Origin: Planktomarina sp.
GTDB taxonomy: Bacteria; Pseudomonadota; Alphaproteobacteria; Rhodobacterales; Rhodobacteraceae
Direction of reading: 5' to 3'
DNA: 12,344 nucleotides
NCBI GenBank assembly: GCA_022425445.1
Contig: JAKMFM010000245.1
Coordinates: 1-12,344 of the forward strand
Part shown: piece by piece, positions 6,617 to 12,344 of the stretch
How the letters are laid out: every line of letters starts with the position of its first letter
Position numbering within the stretch: position 1 is the stretch's first letter
Notes under the pieces: model-generated
Told to the model about the DNA's origin: nothing
Seen by the model: only the letters and a program-made list of their open reading frames with translations
The model's database searches: none
Position numbers and translations under genes: made by a program

Positions 6617-8565
6617 AATACCATCCCAATGACATCATCACCTCAGCCCAAAAACTGTCACGGCGGACCCTGCTCGTCGGCGCCTTGCAGCTTGGTGTGG
6701 TGACGGCTCTCGGTGCTCGCATGCGTTTCCTACAGGTTCAGGAGGCTGAGAGATTTCGGCTTTTGGCAGAAGAAAATCGCATCAACATGCGACTCTTGCC
6801 CCCGGCGCGTGGTATCATGTTTGACCGAGATGGCAGGCCGGTTGCTGCCAATGTGCCCAACTATCGGATCTTGCTGGTTCGTGAAGAAACCGAAGATGTC
6901 GATCAGGTATTGGCGCAATTGCAAAAGCTTATAGCGATCAACCCAAGTGATCTGGAAAAAGCCCGCAAAGAATTATCCCGCCGCAGCGCGTTTGTCCCTG
7001 TGACCATCACTGAGAACCTCGATTGGAATGATTTCGCCCGCGTGGCGGCCAACACCCCGGCCCTCCCAGGGCTGTTAACTGATGTCGGACTGTCCCGAAT
7101 TTATCCGCAAAAAGAAAATTTGGCGCATGTGGTGGGCTATGTTGGCCCGGTCAGCGACTATTATCTATCCCGCACAAAGGATTCAGATCCGCTCTTACAA
7201 ATTCCGCGGTTTCAAGTTGGAAAAACCGGGGTTGAGGCGCAGATGGAGCACAGGCTGCGCGGCTCTGCGGGGCATCAACGAATTGAGGTGAACGCAGTCG
7301 GGCGGGTGATGCGCGAATTGGAACGCGCCGAAGGGCAGCCAGGCGGCACAGTTAAGCTCACCATCGACAGTAAAATCCAAAACTTTGCTTTGGCACGAAT
7401 GGATGGGTTGTCCGCATCGGCCGTGGTGATCGATTGCGAAACCGGCGATCTCTTGGCCGTGGCCTCGAGTCCAAGCTTTGATCCAAATCTCTTTGTGCGC
7501 GGCATATCGAGTAAAAATTATAATGCCCTGCGCGATGATGTTTTTGGCCCGCTTCGCGCCAAAGCGGTGCAAGGCACCTATGCACCTGCCTCGACCTTCA
7601 AGATGATCACAGCCCTCGCGGCGTTGGAAGATGGGGTGTTGAGCCCGGATGATACAGTTTTTTGCCCGGGGCATTTCGAAATTTCCAACAACCGTTTTCA
7701 CTGCTGGAAACGGCAAGGGCACGGCGCTCTGAACATCGAAGACAGCATCGCGCAAAGCTGCGACGTCTTTTTCTATTCCATCAGCCAAAAGGTTGGCATC
7801 GACAAAATTTCAGCCATGGCGCAGCGGTTTGGCTTGGGCGAATATCACGATCTGCCACTGAGTGCCGTCAGCCGCGGCGTGACGCCAACGCGGGCATGGA
7901 AAGAGAAATCTTTCAGCCAACCCTGGTTGCTCGGCGATACGGTCAACGCCTCCATCGGGCAAGGCTATGTATTGGCCTCGCCGCTGCAATTGGCGATCAT
8001 GGCGGCGCGATTGGGTACAGGGCGGGCTGTGCAGCCCAGATTGGTGCAGTCCATCGATGATACAGCCATGCCTTTGGGGACGGGCGCCCCTTTGGATGTG
8101 GACCCCGAGCATCTGAAGGTGGTGCAACGGGCGATGTTTGCCGTGACCAACACCAAAAACGGGACCGCCTATAGCAAGCGCATTGTCAGCCCAGATCTGC
8201 AAATGGCCGGCAAGACGGGCACAGCCCAAGTCCGGCGCATCACGGCAGAAGAGCGATTGACCGGGGTGATCCGCAATGAAGATCTGCCTTGGGAGAAACG
8301 CGACCACGCGCTTTTTGTCGACTATGCCCCCTATGATAATCCCAAAGTTGCCGTTGCAGTGATTGTGGAACACGGCGGCGGCGGCAGCGCCACGGCCGCC
8401 CCAATCGCGCGCGATGTCACACTCTTTGCCTTGACGGGACAAATGCCAGAGCTGAGCCACTATCCCGCAGGCGTCAAAGCGCAGATCAAACAGGAGCAAG
8501 AGGAGTTAGCCCCAAAACTCTTTGATTGGAGCACGCTGGACAAAAAAGGGCAGGTGCAAACGTGA
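6613..8565 (+). CDS. mrdA: Penicillin-binding protein 2, elongasome transpeptidase
   Basis: PBP2 is the class B transpeptidase that cross-links new peptidoglycan in the lateral wall and pairs with RodA. The 650-residue product has a cytoplasmic N-terminus, one membrane anchor at about 19-37, a PBP dimerisation/pedestal domain (about 60-230) and a C-terminal transpeptidase domain. Catalytic motifs are STFK (nucleophile Ser327, Lys330), SCD (382-384) and KTGTAQ (534-539), spaced as in E. coli PBP2. Cys351, Cys364, His370 and Cys383 cluster around the active site as a possible metal site. The start is the ATG overlapping the mreD stop, with AAGGA (6601-6605) 7 nt upstream. The reading frame stays open upstream of it, but that part only shadows mreD. 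The stop overlaps the GTG of rodA. Confidence 0.97.
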   Translation: MKYHPNDIITSAQKLSRRTLLVGALQLGVVTALGARMRFLQVQEAERFRLLAEENRINMRLLPPARGIMFDRDGRPVAANVPNYRILLVREETEDVDQVLAQLQKLIAINPSDLEKARKELSRRSAFVPVTITENLDWNDFARVAANTPALPGLLTDVGLSRIYPQKENLAHVVGYVGPVSDYYLSRTKDSDPLLQIPRFQVGKTGVEAQMEHRLRGSAGHQRIEVNAVGRVMRELERAEGQPGGTVKLTIDSKIQNFALARMDGLSASAVVIDCETGDLLAVASSPSFDPNLFVRGISSKNYNALRDDVFGPLRAKAVQGTYAPASTFKMITALAALEDGVLSPDDTVFCPGHFEISNNRFHCWKRQGHGALNIEDSIAQSCDVFFYSISQKVGIDKISAMAQRFGLGEYHDLPLSAVSRGVTPTRAWKEKSFSQPWLLGDTVNASIGQGYVLASPLQLAIMAARLGTGRAVQPRLVQSIDDTAMPLGTGAPLDVDPEHLKVVQRAMFAVTNTKNGTAYSKRIVSPDLQMAGKTGTAQVRRITAEERLTGVIRNEDLPWEKRDHALFVDYAPYDNPKVAVAVIVEHGGGGSATAAPIARDVTLFALTGQMPELSHYPAGVKAQIKQEQEELAPKLFDWSTLDKKGQVQT

Positions 8566-9713
8566 GTTATCTTGAGCATAATCTGGCCGCCGTGCCCGTC
8601 GGATTTCGAAAAATTCTGGCGCTCAATTGGCCAATTTTGATCCTCCTCACAGCGATTTCTGGTGTGGGATTTGTCATGCTCTACTCGGTTGCGGGCGGTC
8701 ACACCGACCGCTGGGCCCAACCTCAAATGCTGCGGTTTTTCTTGGGCATGATCGGACTTTTTGTGGTGGCGATGGTGCCGATTTGGTTTTGGCGAAATAT
8801 GTCTTTCCCCGCCTATTGCCTGGCAATTTTACTGCTTATCGCTGTCGAATTCGTCGGAACAACCGGCATGGGAGCCCAAAGATGGATCGATCTTGGCTTT
8901 ATCCGCCTGCAACCCTCGGAGGTGATGAAAATTGCTTTGGTCCTGGTACTGGCCGCCTATTATGACTGGCTGCCCCGCAGACAGATTTCGCAGCCATTTT
9001 GGGTCTTGCTGCCTGCGTTGTTGATTTTATGTCCGGTGTTTTTGGTTCTCAGACAACCCGATCTTGGCACCTCATTGCTTTTGATTATGGGCGGCGGCGC
9101 GATCATGTTCTTGGCCGGGGTGCATTGGGCCTATTTTGCAACGCTCATCGGTAGCGGCATTGGCCTTGTCGTGGCTGTGCTTCAAACCCGCGGCACAGGC
9201 TGGCAATTGCTCAAAGATTATCAATACAGCCGGATTGACACTTTTCTCAACCCAGATCGTGACCCATTGGGCGCAGGTTATCACATCACCCAAGCGAAAA
9301 TCGCGCTCGGCTCGGGCGGATGGACGGGGCGCGGCTTAATGCAGGGTACCCAGTCTCGGCTCAACTTTTTACCTGAAAAACACACAGACTTCATCTTCAC
9401 CACCCTATCCGAAGAATTTGGATTCATCGGTTCAATTTCGCTTTTAGCTCTCTACACATTGGTGGTTCTGGCCTGCATTGCCTCAGCTCTTAGCAATAAA
9501 GACCGTTTCTCTTCCCTGTTGACCCTGGGCATTGGCATCACTTTCTTTTTGTTCTTTGCCGTGAATATGGCCATGGTCATGGGGCTGGCTCCCGTTGTGG
9601 GTGTGCCATTGCCATTGGTCAGCTATGGCGGCTCTGCAATGCTCATCTTGCTGCTCGGCTTCGGCTTGATGCAAAGCGCCCATGTTCACCGTCCAAGGCC
9701 AAAATTCAAATGA
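8562..9713 (+). CDS. rodA: RodA, SEDS peptidoglycan glycosyltransferase
   Basis: RodA polymerises lipid II into glycan strands in the inner membrane as partner of PBP2. The 383-residue product has about ten hydrophobic segments. SEDS signatures are present: GMGAQRWIDLGFIRLQPSE in the middle, the RQPDLGTS region, LPEKHTDFIF with the essential Asp at about 276, and the SYGGSAML segment near the end. The start is taken as the GTG at 8562, which overlaps the mrdA stop (GTGA) and has an AGG 7 nt upstream, placing a short tail before the first helix. A TTG 12 codons earlier has no such support. The rare start codon may tune RodA level relative to PBP2. The stop overlaps the following dehydrogenase start (ATGA at 9710). 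Confidence 0.96.
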   Translation: MSYLEHNLAAVPVGFRKILALNWPILILLTAISGVGFVMLYSVAGGHTDRWAQPQMLRFFLGMIGLFVVAMVPIWFWRNMSFPAYCLAILLLIAVEFVGTTGMGAQRWIDLGFIRLQPSEVMKIALVLVLAAYYDWLPRRQISQPFWVLLPALLILCPVFLVLRQPDLGTSLLLIMGGGAIMFLAGVHWAYFATLIGSGIGLVVAVLQTRGTGWQLLKDYQYSRIDTFLNPDRDPLGAGYHITQAKIALGSGGWTGRGLMQGTQSRLNFLPEKHTDFIFTTLSEEFGFIGSISLLALYTLVVLACIASALSNKDRFSSLLTLGIGITFFLFFAVNMAMVMGLAPVVGVPLPLVSYGGSAMLILLLGFGLMQSAHVHRPRPKFK

Positions 9714-10639
9714 TAAATGTCCTATTCGCTGCCCGTCCCGAACAATTTGAACTCTACGAGGCGCCGCTGCGCCAGGGTTTGGCACAGCGGGGGATCCATG
9801 CAAGGGTGACACCGCACTGTGCGCCAGCCGAGGTAGATTATATCGTCTACGCACCAAACAACACCCTGCAAGATTTCACCCCCTTTACCCGCTGCAAAGC
9901 GGTGCTGAGCCTCTGGGCTGGAGTTGAGAAAATTGTTGGCAATGCCAGCCTGACGCAGCCGCTGTGCCGCATGGTCGACAGCGGCCTACGTCAAGGCATG
10001 GTGGAATGGGTGGTCGGTCACACACTGCGCTATCACCTAGGGATGGACCAGCATATTGTAAATCCAGATCACAGTTGGCGCGAAATCCACGCCCCTTTAG
10101 CACAAGACCGTCCGATCACAATTCTAGGCCTCGGCGCCTTAGGGCAGGCCTGTGCAGCCGCATTGACCGCGCTTAAATTTCCTGTGAGCGGTTGGTCCCG
10201 CAGAGCCAAGAAAATTGATGGTCTGACCTGCCACCACGGCCCCAGCGGGCTAAAGGCCGCGTTGCAGAGCGCAAAAATTTTGATTTTGATTTTGCCAGAT
10301 ACGCCTCAGACAGAACATGTGATCAACACTCAAACGCTTGCGCAGATGCCGCGTGGCGCGGTGATCATCAATCCCGGGCGCGGGCCATTAATTGACGATC
10401 ACGCGCTCTTGGCGGCGCTTGAGCAAAAGCATATTTCAGCGGCTTGTTTGGATGTGTTTCGCGTGGAGCCCTTGCCACAAGATCACCCCTATTGGCACCT
10501 GCCAAATGTCACCGTCACACCGCATATCGCCTCCGGCACCCGCCCGGCCACAGCCGCTGGGGTATTGGTGGAGAACATTGCGCGCGGTGAAAGCGGCGCG
10601 CCATTTTTGCATTTGGTCGACCGAACAGCCGGGTATTGA
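9710..10639 (+). CDS. ghrA: GhrA-type glyoxylate/hydroxypyruvate reductase
   Basis: This is a D-2-hydroxyacid dehydrogenase of the GhrA subgroup, expected to reduce glyoxylate to glycolate and hydroxypyruvate to glycerate with NAD(P)H in the cytoplasm. The 309-residue length matches E. coli GhrA (312). The coenzyme domain has the Rossmann motif GLGALG (140-145) followed by GWSRRAK, whose basic residues after the second strand suit NADPH. The catalytic triad is Arg224 (NPGRG), Glu253 (VEP) and His272 (TPHIAS). It starts inside the rodA stop with only a weak AGG 11 nt upstream, so translation probably depends on coupling to rodA. It has no evident role in wall synthesis. The true substrate could be another 2-oxoacid, so the symbol is by family, not proven. 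Confidence 0.88.
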   Translation: MINVLFAARPEQFELYEAPLRQGLAQRGIHARVTPHCAPAEVDYIVYAPNNTLQDFTPFTRCKAVLSLWAGVEKIVGNASLTQPLCRMVDSGLRQGMVEWVVGHTLRYHLGMDQHIVNPDHSWREIHAPLAQDRPITILGLGALGQACAAALTALKFPVSGWSRRAKKIDGLTCHHGPSGLKAALQSAKILILILPDTPQTEHVINTQTLAQMPRGAVIINPGRGPLIDDHALLAALEQKHISAACLDVFRVEPLPQDHPYWHLPNVTVTPHIASGTRPATAAGVLVENIARGESGAPFLHLVDRTAGY

Positions 10640-10661
10640 CCCTCCCCCACGCGCCGCTCAA

Positions 10662-11441
10662 TTATCGCAAGATTGGCGGCTTGCCAGCAATGCTTCCCGG
10701 TGCCGGACGCTCGGGCGCGACCTCCGGTTTTGGCAAATCAAAGCGCAACCCAACTTTGACAAATCGCGCCACCATTGTATGATCTGGCGCCAGATACGAC
10801 ACATCCCAAGGCGCGCCATCCAACTGTGAAAATTGCAGATATTCTTGTATCAGTTTCGCCAAATCAGCCTGAGCTGCGGGAAATTCGCCCACAAAACAGA
10901 TTAGGGGATTTGTGACTCCCGCCCCATCACGGGCCTGCACCAAACAGGCAAATTCTGCCAAGCCCTGCGCCGCCGTGAGTTTTACAGAAAGCGCCTCAAG
11001 CGCCTTTGGAGGAAGAGCCGGCGGCGGGGTAATTTCGGCAATCTGCTGGGCGGCCATCTCATTGGGACGCTCATCCAAAGACCGCGCCAGCCAATCGAGC
11101 GTTTCTCGTTCGAACAGATACCCAATGGCCGAAGATCCGGGATTGAGCGCAATACCGCTGTCCTGCCCCACCAACATTTGCACCAAAGCACGGCCGGACA
11201 CTGACAAGTAATCCGCCGCGCCACCCACCGCCTCAGCCAGATGCAATTCTGTATCGAAGATCGCGACATAGCTTTGCCCGCCGCTTTCCACGATCTTGGG
11301 CGTGACATTTTCATCGGAGGCTTGGGCATCGAGTGCTAAAAACACCTCTGCATCGCAGAGGCGTTCAAGCACCACAGAGAAGCGCGCAGGATCTTCCGGC
11401 GCGGCTTGGAGCATGACAATCGTGCGTTCAAGCGGGGTCAT
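10662..11441 (-). CDS. SseB-family domain protein of unknown function
   Basis: With the ATG at 11439-11441 the product has 259 residues. Its N-terminal ~120 residues resemble the SseB N-terminal domain as found in Rhodobacteraceae: a TPLE start, RLCDAEVFLAL, an IFDTE segment, SGRALVQML and a LNPGSSA stretch. A Pro-rich linker follows near residues 140-150, then a second alpha/beta segment ending in a Pro-rich tail. No signal peptide or membrane helix is seen, so it should be cytoplasmic. The name comes from an enhanced-sensitivity factor family with no settled biochemical role. The frame is open 53 codons further upstream, but that part overlaps the UDG gene. The chosen start leaves a 14-nt overlap with the UDG end, so the two genes probably share an mRNA. 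The stop faces ghrA across 22 bp with no hairpin. Confidence 0.82.
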   Translation of the reverse strand: MTPLERTIVMLQAAPEDPARFSVVLERLCDAEVFLALDAQASDENVTPKIVESGGQSYVAIFDTELHLAEAVGGAADYLSVSGRALVQMLVGQDSGIALNPGSSAIGYLFERETLDWLARSLDERPNEMAAQQIAEITPPPALPPKALEALSVKLTAAQGLAEFACLVQARDGAGVTNPLICFVGEFPAAQADLAKLIQEYLQFSQLDGAPWDVSYLAPDHTMVARFVKVGLRFDLPKPEVAPERPAPGSIAGKPPILR

Positions 11442-12048
11442 AGGCCGTCTTTCTGATCTGGCCGATCCGCGCCTGTAGCGCAGGAATGAGCTCAGTTTCA
11501 AACCAAGGGTTGCGTTTGATCCATGCAGTATTACGCCAGGAGGGATGCGGCAACACAAAGCTGTTCTCACCATAGGCACGCCAGTTGTGCAACCGGTCAT
11601 TCACCCGCAGCCCATCGCGCAAATGCCAAGCCTGGGCATAGCTGCCGATCAGCAGGGTCAAAGAAATTTGCGGCAGGGCTTGCAACGCCATATCACGCCA
11701 AGTTTTGGCGCAGATTGCCGGAGGCGCGAGGTCATGACCGGCGGCATTGTAACCCGGAAAACAAAACGCCATAGGCAAGATCGCGCAGAGATTTTCATCA
11801 TAAAACTCTGCCGCGCTCAGCCCCATCCACTGACGCAGGCGCTGGCCCGAGCGGTCATCGAATGGCCGACCGGAGTTATGCACCCGAAGCCCAGGCGCTT
11901 GGCCAGCAATCAATATTTTTGCCGCTGGCCCCGCCCAGACCACAGGTCGCGGCTTATGCGCCAAAACCCCTTGCGAAAACCGCGTTTCACACAGGCGGCA
12001 TTGCGCAATTTGCGAAAAAACTTCTCCATTGTGGTTGCTCGTCCGCAT
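11428..12048 (-). CDS. Uracil-DNA glycosylase superfamily protein, family 4-like, probable Fe-S
   Basis: A 206-residue protein, probably removing uracil (or another damaged base) from DNA as the first step of base excision repair. Motif 1 is GQAPG (49-53), corresponding to GEAPG of family 4, followed by GRPFDDRSG (60-68). The C-terminal motif is HPSWRN (168-173). Cys17, Cys20, Cys96 and Cys113 (C-x2-C, then C-x16-C) reproduce the four-cysteine spacing of Fe-S family 4 enzymes. The Gln in motif 1 and the Asp pair after PF differ from typical family 4 members, so substrate preference is open. The ATG at 12046-12048 has AGG 7 nt upstream. A longer version starting at 12120 would overlap the divergent nhaA and adds unconserved residues. 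It overlaps the SseB-like gene by 14 nt. Confidence 0.82.
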   Translation of the reverse strand: MRTSNHNGEVFSQIAQCRLCETRFSQGVLAHKPRPVVWAGPAAKILIAGQAPGLRVHNSGRPFDDRSGQRLRQWMGLSAAEFYDENLCAILPMAFCFPGYNAAGHDLAPPAICAKTWRDMALQALPQISLTLLIGSYAQAWHLRDGLRVNDRLHNWRAYGENSFVLPHPSWRNTAWIKRNPWFETELIPALQARIGQIRKTAYDPA

Positions 12049-12094
12049 CGGGTAACCTATCTCCAAACTCACGCAATCAGTGGAGCGCTCATAT

Positions 12095-12344
12095 ATGTAT
12101 CGTGTTTGGAATTTTATCACAAACTACTCAATCTTATTGATTTCCGGGGCTATCATCGCATTGATCTGGGCAAATATAAACCCAAACAGCTACCATCACT
12201 TTGTAGAGTTTCCACTGTGGATCAATGATCACATCGGCTTAGAGTATGGTTATTGGGCCAAGAGCTTTGGCACAGGCTACGCTGATTTTGACGGCGCCGG
12301 CAGTCTCAAAGTTCTCAGCTTACACTATCTCGTCAATGACATGC
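12095..12344 (+). CDS. nhaA: NhaA-type Na+/H+ antiporter, N-terminal part (cut by window end)
   Basis: Only the first 83 codons are present. The product starts MYRVWNFITNYS, followed by a membrane segment at about residues 12-28 (ending IALIWANINP) and a YHHFVEFPLWI stretch. A periplasmic-type loop rich in Gly, Asp and Tyr comes next, then HYLVNDM at the edge, equivalent to the conserved start of NhaA helix 2. NhaA exchanges Na+ for H+ across the inner membrane in salt and pH homeostasis, which fits a marine bacterium. GGAG (12082-12085) lies 9 nt before the ATG. The gene is divergent from the UDG gene with only 46 bp between starts. The loop is longer than I recall for E. coli NhaA. The catalytic Asp pair lies beyond the window and cannot be checked. 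Confidence 0.8.
   Translation, partial: MYRVWNFITNYSILLISGAIIALIWANINPNSYHHFVEFPLWINDHIGLEYGYWAKSFGTGYADFDGAGSLKVLSLHYLVNDM

Noticed and set aside
7195..7788. Long minus-strand frames inside mrdA (7195-7788 and 7810-8499)
   Set aside because: They are antisense shadows of a well-supported penicillin-binding protein, with no recognisable motifs or independent signals.
10640..10661. Possible terminator between convergent ghrA and the SseB-like gene
   Set aside because: The 22-bp gap is C-rich and shows no inverted repeat or T-run on either strand.
11545..12228. 227-codon plus-strand frame spanning the UDG gene and the nhaA start
   Set aside because: It runs antisense to UDG and then out of frame with nhaA. 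The translation is Arg/Pro/His-rich, as shadow frames are.

Overview
The window reads as chromosomal core sequence from an alphaproteobacterium, most likely a marine Rhodobacterales (Roseobacter group) relative. The basis is the style of the proteins (LeuA, the MreBCD/PBP2/RodA set, an SseB-domain protein of the kind common in Rhodobacteraceae), moderate-to-high GC, and a gene order I recall from that group. Species cannot be fixed from sequence alone. There is no phage, IS element, CRISPR array, tRNA or rRNA.

Layout. 42-1484 (+): a secreted, almost purely repetitive MORN protein with 18 full repeats plus one partial. 1498-2163 (-): a short-chain dehydrogenase convergent with it. 2164-2421: the divergent control region of leuA. 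It holds an unannotated 16-codon leucine-rich leader peptide (7 Leu codons) followed by mutually exclusive RNA stems, a textbook-like attenuator layout. 2422-3987 (+): leuA, 2-isopropylmalate synthase. 3988-4127: a 13-bp hairpin, a candidate promoter and a second hairpin in the mreB leader.

4128-10639 (+): the cell elongation (elongasome) cluster mreB, mreC, mreD, mrdA (PBP2) and rodA, followed by a GhrA-type hydroxyacid dehydrogenase. All four junctions from mreC to ghrA are 4-nt start/stop overlaps, so the set probably forms one translationally coupled mRNA. MreB filaments position MreC/MreD, which activate the PBP2 transpeptidase and the RodA glycosyltransferase for lateral wall synthesis.

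10662-12048 (-): an SseB-domain protein and a uracil-DNA glycosylase superfamily protein, overlapping by 14 nt and convergent with ghrA. 12095 to the end (+): the first 83 codons of a NhaA-type Na+/H+ antiporter, cut by the window edge.

Most of the window is ordinary core genome. The signals least likely to be in a routine annotation are the leuA leader peptide and attenuator, the 9-repeat (621-bp) internal tandem duplication in the MORN gene, the uninterrupted chain of 4-nt overlaps that ties a metabolic dehydrogenase to the wall-synthesis genes, and a Cys/Cys/His/Cys metal-site pattern in PBP2. I see no evidence for a new multi-gene system here.
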